NCBI GenBank assembly: GCA_018821435.1
Contig: JAHJME010000014.1
Coordinates: 1-64,000 of the forward strand
Direction: 5' to 3'
DNA from: Alphaproteobacteria bacterium
GTDB lineage: Bacteria; Pseudomonadota; Alphaproteobacteria; Caulobacterales; Caulobacteraceae
DNA length: 64,000 bases
The translations under genes were made by a program, and so were the position numbers. Under the pieces are notes generated by a model that was not told the origin of the DNA, searched no databases, and saw only the letters and a program-made list of their open reading frames with translations. Numbering within the stretch: position 1 is the stretch's first letter; every line of letters begins with the position of its first letter. Below are positions 55,838 to 64,000 of the stretch, piece after piece.

Positions 55838-55958
55838 AAAGCGCCTGCGACCACTTGGACCCCCAGGCTGCTGACAGGACGGTGTCAGCAGGGCGGCGAC
55901 ACTGGCCCGGTCGCGCGAAGCTGCTACCTTCCCGGCGGGGCGATTGCGAAAGGTCGGC

Positions 55959-58607
55959 ATGGCGGAGACGGCGCGGGTTGTGCCGCTGCGGGCGGAGGCG
56001 ACGCCGCACCGGGCCACGGTGCTGGGCGGCTTTCGGCTGACGCTGCCCGACGGATCCGACGCTACGCCCCGGGCGCGCAAGACCCGCGCGCTGCTGGCCT
56101 TCCTGCTGGTCACCCGCCGCGCTTGGACTCGCGAGCGCTTGGCCAACCTCCTGTGGAACGACCGCGCCGACGAGCAGGCCAAGGCCAGCCTGCGCCAGGC
56201 GCTGTACGAACTCCGCGACCTGGCCGCCGGCCCCGACGCCCTGCTGGTGGTCAAGCGTGACGAGGTGGCGGTGCGCGCCGAGGCCTTCGCCCTGGACCTG
56301 GACCATGTGACCGATCTGGCGCAGGCGGGCGATGTCGGGGCGCTGACGGCGGCGCTGGACGGCGCGCACCTCGATCTGCTGGCCGGCCTGGACGGCGCCG
56401 GCGCCGGCGGCGACTTCGACGACTGGCTGACCTGGGAGCGGTTCCAGACTCGCGAGAAGCTATTGTCCACGGCGGTGGCGGCGGGCGAGAGCGCCCTGGC
56501 CGTCGGCGGTGCGGCCGAGGCGCGGCGGCTTGCTGACATCTTGGAGGGGCTGGACGGCCTCAATGAGCCCGCGGTACGCCTGGGCCTCGCCGCCGATCGG
56601 GCCGTCGGCGATCTGTCCGCCTTGCATCGCCGCTACGAGCGCTTCGCCAAGCGGCTGAAGTCCGAACTCGATACTGAGCCGTCGGCCGGGACCCAAGCGC
56701 TGCTCCTGCGCGCCGACCGGCCGCCGACCACGCCCGCGCCAACCGTGACGCCCGCCGCGACCTTGCGCCAGGCTCCAGTCGGGCCGACGCGGCGCAGGGT
56801 GTGGCCGTGGCTCGCCGCGCTGGCGGTGATCGTCGCCCTTGCCGCCGCCTTCGGATGGAGCCGGCTGGGTGAGGCCCCGCCCGCGCGGTCGCTGGCGGTG
56901 CTGCCCTTCAGGACTGGCACGGCCCAGCCGGCCTACTACGGCGCCGGCGTCTCGGAGGCCGTCTCCAACCTGCTGGCCCGGGACAAGACGTTCGAGGTGC
57001 TGGGCGCAGTGTCGGCGCGCCAGTTCGGCGCGGCAGCCCGGCCCATCGACGCGGCGCGGCGGCTGGGCGTGGGCTACGTGCTGCAAGGCGAGGTGCAGGT
57101 CATCGCGGGCCGCACCGACGTCAACGCCAGGCTGGTCCGCGTGCGCGACGGCCGCGCTGTCTGGCGCGCGCGCTACCAGCGGCCCGTGGCCGACATCTTC
57201 GCCGTCCAGAACGAGATCGCGGCGGCCGTGGCCCAGACGGTGGGGGCCCGCATCACCGCCCGCGACAACCCGCACCTGAAGACCCGGCCCGAGGTTTACG
57301 ACCGCTACCTGCAGGCCCGCAGCCTGGCGCGCGAGCGTCGCGTGCAGCCGCTGCAGGAAGCGCGCCGGCTGCTGCTGGAGGCCGCGGCCCTCGATCCCGA
57401 CTTCGCCCCGGGCTTCGCGACCCTGGCCCAGGTGACCATGCTGCTGTCGGACCACCCCACGTCGTACGGTCTGGTCCCGGTGCTGGTCGCCCAGGACGAG
57501 GCGCGCCGCTACGCCCAGCGCGCCATGGCGTTGGCGCCGGAGCTGGGTGAGGCCTACGCCGCCTATGGCCTGCTCTCGATGGCCGATGCGCAGTCCCTGC
57601 CGTTCTACGCCCGCGCGGTGACCCTCGACCCCCAGCGGCCGGATTTCCACCGCTGGTTGGGCCAGGCCTACAGCGCGGTCGGGCGCGAGGCCGACGCTCT
57701 GGCCGAATTCCAGCGGGCCGCCGCGCTGGATCCGCTGTCGTGGTTGTCGGCCGAGCATCTGGTCGGCCAGTTCTTCCTGTTCGGCCGTACCGCCGAGGCC
57801 CAGGCCGTCGCAGACCGCTTCGCCCGTATCTCGAACGATCCGCACGGCGTCGCCCGGGTCCGCGTCACACTTGCCCGCGAGCAAGGGCGGCTGGCCGATT
57901 ACGTCCGCCTTTCGGACGAGGTGGTGCGGCGATGGCCCGAGCGGTCGCCGCGCGGCGACCTCGCCAAGGCCTGGCTGCTGCTGGGCGAGCGCCAGCGGGC
58001 GATACAGGCGCTGGGACCGGACCAGCCGGCCGCCCGCGCGGCGTTGGCCGGCGACGGCGCGGCGGTGGCGCGCGAGACGCTGCGGATGGGCCGGGCGTTC
58101 TGGGAGACCGAGCCCGGCTTCTGGGACCTGGCCGACAGCCTTGTGCTGACCGGGCACGGCGCAGCGCTGCTCAGTGTCTACGACGCCGAGTTCAAGTCCG
58201 TGGACGACTTCTATGCGAGGGCGTCGGCGAAGGTGCTGCCGGTCGGCCCGCCGCTTATCGCCGCGATGACCGAAGCCGGGCGGGCGGACGAAGCCAGGGC
58301 CATGGCCGGACGCCTGCTGCAACGAGTGGACGCCGACGCGCGGATGGGCGTGGCGCCCGCGGTGGTCGACTATGAGCGGGCTCAGGCCCTGGCCTTGACC
58401 GGCCGGCGCGACGAGGCGGTGGCTCAACTCGCCGCGTCGGTGAACGTCCACTGGATGCGCGCCGCCTGGCCGGGGGGACGGCTGACCGACCGGGTCGGGT
58501 TCCGCGGCCTGCGCGGACATCCTGGCATGGTCGCCATCGCGGCGAAGCTCGACGCGCAGATTGACGCTCAACGGGCGCTGCTGGGCTTGCCGCCCCTGAA
58601 AAACTAG
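55959..58607 (+). CDS. Membrane-anchored SARP/BTAD-like transcriptional regulator with TPR domain
   Basis: This 882-residue protein starts with a winged-helix DNA-binding domain (about 20-90: VLGGFRLTLPDGSDATPRARKTRALLAFLLV), followed by a BTAD-type helical region (about 95-240). One membrane helix (about 281-300) leads to a LAVLPFRTGTAQPAYYGAGVSEAVSNLLARD segment (about 311-430) like the FlgO/TolB-like part of CadC-type regulators, and then TPR repeats (about 440-870). This suggests one-component signalling from periplasm to promoter. The start is the ATG with AAGG upstream; a TTG 15 bases earlier is possible. The next gene is a TonB-dependent receptor. Confidence 0.85.
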   Translation: MAETARVVPLRAEATPHRATVLGGFRLTLPDGSDATPRARKTRALLAFLLVTRRAWTRERLANLLWNDRADEQAKASLRQALYELRDLAAGPDALLVVKRDEVAVRAEAFALDLDHVTDLAQAGDVGALTAALDGAHLDLLAGLDGAGAGGDFDDWLTWERFQTREKLLSTAVAAGESALAVGGAAEARRLADILEGLDGLNEPAVRLGLAADRAVGDLSALHRRYERFAKRLKSELDTEPSAGTQALLLRADRPPTTPAPTVTPAATLRQAPVGPTRRRVWPWLAALAVIVALAAAFGWSRLGEAPPARSLAVLPFRTGTAQPAYYGAGVSEAVSNLLARDKTFEVLGAVSARQFGAAARPIDAARRLGVGYVLQGEVQVIAGRTDVNARLVRVRDGRAVWRARYQRPVADIFAVQNEIAAAVAQTVGARITARDNPHLKTRPEVYDRYLQARSLARERRVQPLQEARRLLLEAAALDPDFAPGFATLAQVTMLLSDHPTSYGLVPVLVAQDEARRYAQRAMALAPELGEAYAAYGLLSMADAQSLPFYARAVTLDPQRPDFHRWLGQAYSAVGREADALAEFQRAAALDPLSWLSAEHLVGQFFLFGRTAEAQAVADRFARISNDPHGVARVRVTLAREQGRLADYVRLSDEVVRRWPERSPRGDLAKAWLLLGERQRAIQALGPDQPAARAALAGDGAAVARETLRMGRAFWETEPGFWDLADSLVLTGHGAALLSVYDAEFKSVDDFYARASAKVLPVGPPLIAAMTEAGRADEARAMAGRLLQRVDADARMGVAPAVVDYERAQALALTGRRDEAVAQLAASVNVHWMRAAWPGGRLTDRVGFRGLRGHPGMVAIAAKLDAQIDAQRALLGLPPLKN

Positions 58608-58723
58608 CTTTCCGCGTCGCTTTTGACGGAGCTTTGACGCTCGCTTGCCGGGCCGGCTGACGGCGTCCGCCACACCTGGACGCGAGGCCGGAAGGGTCTC
58701 AGCGACCAAGGACTTATTCGGAC

Positions 58724-60634
58724 ATGCGTATTCTGCACGCAGCAGCGGCCATCGCGCTCATGGGCTCGCCCGCTTGGGCGCAGCGGGCCGACGACAACGC
58801 CGTGAAGTCGGCCGACGACGCCTTCGGCACCACTGTCGGCAACGAGGACATTGGGCTCTACTCGCCGTTCGAGATCCGCGGCTTCAGCGCGGTTGAAGCC
58901 GGCAATGTGCGGATCGAGGGACTCTACTTCGACCGTCAGGCCGACCTGACCGCCGCCCTGGCGCCGACGAGCGCGATCAAGGTGGGCATCTCAGCCCAGG
59001 GCTATCCGCTGCCGGCGCCCACCGGCGTGGTCGACAACAGTCTCGTACGGGTGGGCGACAAGCGGGTGATCAGCCTGATCGCCAGCGCCGGACCGTTCGA
59101 CGGCCGCGCGGCGGAGGTGAACGCCAAGCTGCCGATCACCGAGACCCTGGGCGTGGCCCTGGGCGGCGCGGTAGCCCGCTTCGCCTTCGAAGGTGGGAAC
59201 AGCGACATCGAGAAGACGGCGACCATCGCGCTCAACTGGCGTCCAACAGGCCGCCTCGAACTGATCCCGTTCTACGACCACTTCCAGGTGTCCAGCGCCG
59301 AGGGGCAAACCTCGATCTTCATGGGCGGGCCGTACCTGCCGCCGAAGTACAAGCGCGGCCGCTTCTTCGGCCAGGACTGGGCCAGGGGCGAGAGCGCCGG
59401 TTCGAACTACGGCCTCTTCGCGGCGGCCGACGTCGGCGGCGGCTGGAAGGCCAAGGCCGGGGTGTTCCGCTCGATCTCGACGGTCGACCGCGGCTTCGCC
59501 GACCTGTTCCTCAACACCACGCCGACGGGCGAAGCCGATCACGTGATGGTCGTCGATCCGTCGCAGCGCTTCGCCTCGACCTCGGGCGAGCTGCGCCTGT
59601 CGCGGACCTTGGAGGAGGGCGGCCGACGGCACACCGTCCACCTCGTCGCACGCGGTCGCGATCAGACCCGGCGATTTGGCGGCTCGGACGTCATCGCGTT
59701 GGGTCGGGCGGTGGTGGGCGTACCGGTCGACTTGCCCGAGCCGGCGTTCGACTTCGGCCCGCAGACGCGAGATCGCGTCCGCCAGGCGACGGCCGCCTTG
59801 GCCTATCAGGGCTACCTGGGCCATGGTTTCGAGATCAGCCTGGGCGGCCAGCGCACGCGCTACCGCAAGACGGTGATCGAGCCTGGGGATTTGCGCCAGG
59901 AGAGCCGCGACAGCGCCTGGCTCTACAACGCCGCGGCGGCGTGGCGGGCCAACGATCGGCTGGCGTTCTACGGCGGCTACGCGACCGGCCTGGAGGAGGG
60001 CGGCGTCGCTCCGCCCAACGCGCTCAACAAGGATTTCGCCCCGCCGGCCATCCGCACCCGCCAGTGGGACGCCGGCGTTCGATATGCGCTCAGCCCCGAC
60101 CTGCGGCTGGTGGCCGGGGTCTTCGACGTGCGCAAGCCCTACTACAACGTCGACCCCGCCAACCTATACCGCCGCCTCGGCGCGGAGCGGCATCGCGGGG
60201 TGGAAATCTCGTTGTCGGGCCAGCTCTTCAAGGGCCTCAACGTGGTGGCGGGAACGATCCTGCAGCAACCCCGCGTCACCGGCGAGGAGGTGGAGGCCGG
60301 CCGCATCGGCAAGATCCCGATCGCCCAGGCCAAGCGGATCACGATCCTGGCGTTCGATTACCAGGTCCCCGCACTGGCGGCGCTGTCGCTGAACGCCAAT
60401 GTGCTGAGCGTCGGCGCCCGGCAGGCCAGCGCCGACAACAGCCTGGAGGCCCCGCCCCGGACCACCCTGGACATGGGCGCCCGCTACCGGTTCAAGATCG
60501 GCGACGCTCCCGCGACGCTGCGCGTCACCGTGGCCAATGTGTTCAACCAGTACGGCTTCCGGACCAGCCCAGCGGGCGTGCTGACGCCCAACGCCCAGCG
60601 CCGGTTCAGCCTTACCCTGGCCGCGGACTTCTAG
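58724..60634 (+). CDS. TonB-dependent receptor with atypical short plug
   Basis: This 636-residue outer-membrane receptor has a signal peptide (about 1-19, SPAWA|Q) and a beta-barrel ending in FSLTLAADF. Its plug is shortened and divergent: SPFEIRGFSAVEAGNVRIEGLYFDRQ (about 47-72) and IKVGISAQGYPLPAPTGVVDNSL replace the usual LRGPxxxLYG block, and no clear TonB box is present. It belongs to a distinct receptor subgroup. AAGGA precedes the ATG. It is flanked by the SARP-like regulator upstream and an OPT transporter on the opposite strand, suggesting joint uptake of one substrate. Confidence 0.82.
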   Translation: MRILHAAAAIALMGSPAWAQRADDNAVKSADDAFGTTVGNEDIGLYSPFEIRGFSAVEAGNVRIEGLYFDRQADLTAALAPTSAIKVGISAQGYPLPAPTGVVDNSLVRVGDKRVISLIASAGPFDGRAAEVNAKLPITETLGVALGGAVARFAFEGGNSDIEKTATIALNWRPTGRLELIPFYDHFQVSSAEGQTSIFMGGPYLPPKYKRGRFFGQDWARGESAGSNYGLFAAADVGGGWKAKAGVFRSISTVDRGFADLFLNTTPTGEADHVMVVDPSQRFASTSGELRLSRTLEEGGRRHTVHLVARGRDQTRRFGGSDVIALGRAVVGVPVDLPEPAFDFGPQTRDRVRQATAALAYQGYLGHGFEISLGGQRTRYRKTVIEPGDLRQESRDSAWLYNAAAAWRANDRLAFYGGYATGLEEGGVAPPNALNKDFAPPAIRTRQWDAGVRYALSPDLRLVAGVFDVRKPYYNVDPANLYRRLGAERHRGVEISLSGQLFKGLNVVAGTILQQPRVTGEEVEAGRIGKIPIAQAKRITILAFDYQVPALAALSLNANVLSVGARQASADNSLEAPPRTTLDMGARYRFKIGDAPATLRVTVANVFNQYGFRTSPAGVLTPNAQRRFSLTLAADF

Positions 60635-62604
60635 ATCCGTTTGCGCCCGGCCCAGGCGTAGAGGCCCGCCATGATCCCGACATAGGCCACCAGGGCCAGG
60701 ATCGGCGCGGGCGCAAAGTCTGCGGGGACCAGGGCCAGCGGGGCGCCGGAGTTGGTGGCGACGATCAGCCCGGCCAGGGCGACGTTGAACAGGCTCTCGC
60801 CGACGATCAGGCCCGAGACGACCAGCACGCCCAGGCGCTTGGCCGCCTCGCCGTCGGCGCGCTTGCCGACGCGCCGGTCGTAGACCCATCCGGCGACGGC
60901 GCCGAAGACCACCGGCAACGTCACGGTGGCGGGCAGGTAGATCGCCATGCCGACGCCGAGGGGCGGCAGACTGAATCGTTTCGTCCGGCGAAGACCCTCG
61001 TCGACCACGATCAGGCCGATCCCGACCAGGACGCCGACACCGATCAGGCCCCAGTCCAGCTGCCCGCCGATGACGCCCTTGGCGATGGTCGAGATCAGGG
61101 CGGCCTGGGGCGCGGGCAGGGGGTCGTCGGAGATGGCGGCGAGGTTGGCGGCGCCGGCGAAGCCGTTGGACTTGTTCAGCAGGTCCAGGATCGGCGGGAT
61201 CACCGCCGAGCCCGCGATCACGCCGACCACCAGGGCCGCCTGCTGGCGCCAGGGCGTGGCGTCGACCAGTTGGCCGGTCTTGAGGTCTTGCAGGTTGTCG
61301 TTGGCGGCCACCGCCACGGCCAACAGGGCGCTCGTCACCAGCAGGGCGAAGGCGACCAGTGGCATGGGGTCGCCCAGGGCCGCGCCGGCGCCGATAGCCG
61401 CGACGATCAGCGAGGCGCCCAGCACCGCCAGGATCGCCAGGCCCGACACAGGGCTGTTCGACGAGCCGATCAGGCCGGCCATGTAGCCGCAGACGCCGGC
61501 GACGGCGAAACCGGCCACCGCGATATAGACCAGCGATGCGGCGGTCAGCGGCGCGGCCACCGAGGCCAGCGGCCCGGCGTTCAGGAAGTTGAAGATCAGC
61601 ACGCCCAGAGGGATCAGACACAGCGCCGACACGGTCGCCACGATGCCGATGGGGATGTCCTGCTCGGCCCGGTCCACGCCGGTGCCGGCGGCGCGCAGGT
61701 TCTGGGCGCTGAGCGCGCCCATCAGGCCCTTCCAGACCGGCGCCGCCAGCTTGGCCAGGGTCCAGATCGCCGAGATGGCGATGGCGCCGGCGCCGATGAA
61801 GCGGACCTTGGTGCTCCAGATCGCCCCCGCAGCGTCGGCTGCCGAGGCGGCCGCGTCCGGATACATCGTGGTCAGGATCGGCACGGCGACCCCCCAGGCG
61901 ATGACGATACCGGCCAGCATCGCCATGCCCACGGCCACGCCCATCAGGTGGCCGGCGCCGAACAGGGCCAGGGACATGGAGGCGCCGACGCCGGTCGCGC
62001 CCGCGCCGACCCGGAAGAAGGCGGCGACCTCGCCGGCGAACGCCCGCGTTCCGACGACCAGAGCGAACAGGGCCGAGCCCGCGCTGCCCAGCAGGATGGC
62101 GGTCAGGCCGCGCTTGCCGTCGGCGGCGGCCTCGGCGCTGTCGCCGCGCATGCCGGAGCCGACCTTCAGCACCTCCGCGGCGGCGACGCCTTCGGGATAG
62201 GGCAAGGGCGAGTTGGTCACCAGCGCCCGGCGTAGCGGCACCGTGTACATCACCCCCAGCACGCCCCCGATCGCGCAGATGCCGAAGGTGGTCCAGAACG
62301 GAAAGCCGCTCCAAGCGCCGACGATCACCAGGCCCGGCAGCACGAAGATCACCGAGGCCATGGCCCCGGCGGCGGACGCCACCGTCTGGACGATGTTGTT
62401 TTCCCAGATCGTCGCGTCCTTGAACGCGCGCAGCAGGGCCATGGAGATGATCGCCGCGGGGATCGAGGTGGCGACCGTCAGGCCGACCTTGAGGCCCAGG
62501 TAGACGTTGGCTGCCGTGAACACGAGGCAGATCAGGATGCCCAGGAAGATCCCCCGGACCGTCAGCTCCACCCGCCGGGCCTGCGCCCCTGCCGCCACCG
62601 TCAT
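60631..62604 (-). CDS. OPT-family oligopeptide transporter
   Basis: This 657-residue inner-membrane protein has about 14-16 helices and the OPT signatures LTVRGIFLGILICLVFTAANVYLGLKVG (about 14-41) and NSPLPYPEGVAAAEVLK (about 132-148). Family members import oligopeptides or metal chelates with protons. It converges with the TonB receptor gene, whose stop it overlaps by 4 bases, so outer and inner membrane steps for one ligand are likely. The substrate is unknown. Confidence 0.9.
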   Translation of the reverse strand: MTVAAGAQARRVELTVRGIFLGILICLVFTAANVYLGLKVGLTVATSIPAAIISMALLRAFKDATIWENNIVQTVASAAGAMASVIFVLPGLVIVGAWSGFPFWTTFGICAIGGVLGVMYTVPLRRALVTNSPLPYPEGVAAAEVLKVGSGMRGDSAEAAADGKRGLTAILLGSAGSALFALVVGTRAFAGEVAAFFRVGAGATGVGASMSLALFGAGHLMGVAVGMAMLAGIVIAWGVAVPILTTMYPDAAASAADAAGAIWSTKVRFIGAGAIAISAIWTLAKLAAPVWKGLMGALSAQNLRAAGTGVDRAEQDIPIGIVATVSALCLIPLGVLIFNFLNAGPLASVAAPLTAASLVYIAVAGFAVAGVCGYMAGLIGSSNSPVSGLAILAVLGASLIVAAIGAGAALGDPMPLVAFALLVTSALLAVAVAANDNLQDLKTGQLVDATPWRQQAALVVGVIAGSAVIPPILDLLNKSNGFAGAANLAAISDDPLPAPQAALISTIAKGVIGGQLDWGLIGVGVLVGIGLIVVDEGLRRTKRFSLPPLGVGMAIYLPATVTLPVVFGAVAGWVYDRRVGKRADGEAAKRLGVLVVSGLIVGESLFNVALAGLIVATNSGAPLALVPADFAPAPILALVAYVGIMAGLYAWAGRKRI

Positions 62605-62669
62605 GCGAACTCCCCCACTTGGTGGCAGTTAGAGCGCGAGCCGCGGCCGCGCTCAAGCCGTCAGCGGGG

Positions 62670-63260
62670 TCAGCGGGTGCGGCGCATCTCCAGGATGTCC
62701 AGCTTCGACTCGTAGGCGGGCCAGGGGAAGGCGATCCGCCAGCGGTCGTCGCCGATCCGCCGCACCTCGCCGATCAGGTCGCGATCGGCGTCGGCGCCGT
62801 AGCGGGGCGTGCGAACCTCGTCGCCCAGTTCCAGCACGCCGACGAAGCGCGCCTTGTCGCGGTCGTCGGGGCAGACCAGGCCCACCGGTCGCTGCGAGCC
62901 GGTGGTCTTACGCACGATCAGGTCGCCGCCGGGCGTCAGCGCCACCTGGCACTTGAACCAGCCGTACGCGATGTAGGGCAGCATGCCTTCGCTGGCCGCG
63001 CCCAGCTTGATGGTCCGGCATTGGTAGCGGCCGGGCGTCGGTTGCGGGCGGTTGAGGTTCACGCGCGGATCGGCGGCGGGCCCCAGGGCGCGAAGTTGCG
63101 CGCCGGACCCGCTCCGGATCGCCTCGGCGCGGCCGTCGCGCCACGCCTGGTCCAGTCGGGAAAGTCGTTCGGTGTCGGCGCGGGTGGGGACGCAGGTCAT
63201 CTCCTGCGCGGCGGCCGTGGTCGCCAGCGCGCTCAGCGCCAGCGTCAGGATCTTCAGCAT
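62670..63260 (-). CDS. DUF4893-like secreted protein
   Basis: This 196-residue protein has a signal peptide (about 1-18, TLALSALATTAAA|QE). The mature protein starts LSRLDQAWRDGRAEAIRSG and shows YQCRTIKLG, YGWFKCQV and GLVCPDDRDKARFVGVLELGDE, with cysteines likely to form disulfides. The pattern matches DUF4893 proteins of alphaproteobacteria, whose function is unknown. It is the first of three minus-strand genes at the right edge. Confidence 0.78.
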   Translation of the reverse strand: MLKILTLALSALATTAAAQEMTCVPTRADTERLSRLDQAWRDGRAEAIRSGSGAQLRALGPAADPRVNLNRPQPTPGRYQCRTIKLGAASEGMLPYIAYGWFKCQVALTPGGDLIVRKTTGSQRPVGLVCPDDRDKARFVGVLELGDEVRTPRYGADADRDLIGEVRRIGDDRWRIAFPWPAYESKLDILEMRRTR

Positions 63261-63285
63261 CGTGGCGGACCGTCGGCGCAGGCGG

Positions 63286-63621
63286 TCAGAACCTGCTCTT
63301 GTACGCTAGCTTCGTCGGGCCCACCCGCAAGCCCTGGTCGTCGCTCCACTCGGCCTTGGGGCGCACCTCGACCTCGGGAATATCGTCGGCCTCGGTGGCG
63401 CGGTTCAGCTTCAGCACGGGCGCGTGGTCGCTGGTGGTCGAGCCGCTGGCGGGACGGATCGGCGTCACGTCGCGTTGGAAATTCAGCGCCGGCGCGCGCG
63501 ATGCGGTCGTCATCTGCGGGGCCAAGGCGACGACCGTCGACGGCCAGACCTGGGCCAGGGCGGGGATCGGGGCCGATGCGATCACGCCGGCGGCGATCAG
63601 CAGGTTCAGCGAGCGGGACAA
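63286..63621 (-). CDS. Small secreted protein, function unknown
   Basis: This 111-residue protein has a signal peptide (LSRSLNLLIAAGVIASAPIPALA|Q). I chose the TTG at 63621 because GGAGAG lies 6 bases before it and the signal sequence starts there; a GTG 48 bases upstream gives an N-terminus that does not fit. The mature part is proline-rich with VEVRPKAEWSDDQGLRVGPTKLAYKSRF at the end. No domain is recognised. The gene lies 25 bases upstream of the DUF4893-like gene, so they may share a transcript. Confidence 0.65.
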   Translation of the reverse strand: MSRSLNLLIAAGVIASAPIPALAQVWPSTVVALAPQMTTASRAPALNFQRDVTPIRPASGSTTSDHAPVLKLNRATEADDIPEVEVRPKAEWSDDQGLRVGPTKLAYKSRF

Positions 63622-63701
63622 TTCAAGCTCTCCAGCAGGGTTCCGCCCGGCAGAACCCCTCGGGATCACTTTGGTTTCACGTTGTTACGGCCCTCGAAAC
63701 A

Positions 63702-64000
63702 TCAGCTGCGGTCAATGCGCGCAGCGAAGCAGCCCGCGCCGGGGTAGTGGGCGTGCAGATAGGCGACCTGCGAGTCGGCCAGCAGGCGGGGGATCGCGGT
63801 CTCCAGGTCGATGGTCGGAACCAGATCGGCGTCGATCATCATCCCGGCCTCGTCGAACGCCCGCAGGGACAGGAACTGGCGCGCGCTGAACGCCGGCGGG
63901 ATCTCGCCCGGCGCGAAGGTCGTGTCGGCCGCGTCCTTCCGAACGAAGATCGCGTGGCGCGAGCGGAAGGGCGTGTCGGCCGGCTGGTGCTCGTAGTTCA
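63702..64000 (-). CDS. DUF1203-family protein (partial, N-terminus beyond the window)
   Basis: The open frame runs off the right edge. The visible 98 residues show NYEHQPADTPFRSRHAIFVR, LSLRAFDEAGMMIDADLV and VAYLHAHYPGAGCFAARIDRS, which are the conserved C-terminal blocks of DUF1203, a family of unknown function. The stop is TGA at 63702-63704. The gene precedes the small secreted protein on the same strand. Confidence 0.82.
   Translation of the reverse strand, partial: NYEHQPADTPFRSRHAIFVRKDAADTTFAPGEIPPAFSARQFLSLRAFDEAGMMIDADLVPTIDLETAIPRLLADSQVAYLHAHYPGAGCFAARIDRS

Overview
The window is GC-rich chromosomal DNA of an alphaproteobacterium, most likely Caulobacterales (Caulobacter or a close relative). 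The evidence is the very high third-position GC, three TonB-dependent receptors, the conserved alphaproteobacterial block erpA-dgt-SPOR-nagZ-scpA-scpB-tatABC-serS-surE-pcm, and a lipoprotein with four LysM repeats and a degenerate M23 domain that matches Caulobacter DipM. An alphaproteobacterial LexA box (GAAC-N7-GAAC) upstream of uvrA agrees with this. I see no insertion sequence, integrase, prophage, CRISPR array or rRNA.

Region by region. 1-6 kb: the tail of a proline-rich CDS, what looks like an in-frame deletion remnant of a 2OG-Fe(II) oxygenase, a TonB-dependent receptor, a membrane protein, a short-chain dehydrogenase and a CitMHS-type transporter, then tRNA-Val(CAC). 6.6-17.3 kb: central metabolism and envelope genes (gph, an M28B peptidase, glmU-rpiA-gor-O-antigen-ligase-like, class II DAHP synthase, MATE exporter). 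17.3-27.6 kb: accessory metabolism (RNase H-fold protein, CurA-type reductase, Gfo/Idh/MocA oxidoreductase, glutathione peroxidase plus globin), a second TonB receptor, a 505-bp structured intergenic region, ilvD and a YgeA-type racemase. 27.6-47.9 kb: the conserved housekeeping block for repair, Fe-S carrier, dNTP control, muropeptide recycling, condensin partners, Tat export, SerRS, surE/pcm, dipM, cold shock protein and yajC-secD-secF, followed by homologues of the mitochondrial complex I assembly factors NDUFAF3 and NDUFAF6. 47.9-55.7 kb: trmFO, membrane protein, GST, DUF885 protein and uvrA. 56-64 kb: a membrane-anchored SARP/BTAD-like regulator with TPRs, a TonB receptor with an atypical short plug, an OPT-family oligopeptide transporter, and three small or partial genes (two exported).

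How the genes work together. Several sets are tightly coupled by 4-nt NTGA stop/start overlaps (glmU-rpiA, gor-ligase, gpx-globin, SPOR-nagZ-scpA-scpB, tatB-tatC, serS-surE). TatABC and YajC/SecDF supply export, and one exported protein here (DUF885) carries a twin-arginine leader. The regulator/TonB receptor/OPT group looks like a candidate nutrient or metal-peptide uptake module. The most interesting unexplained DNA is the 24.04-24.21 kb intergenic segment, which has the architecture of a small RNA gene with its own terminator.
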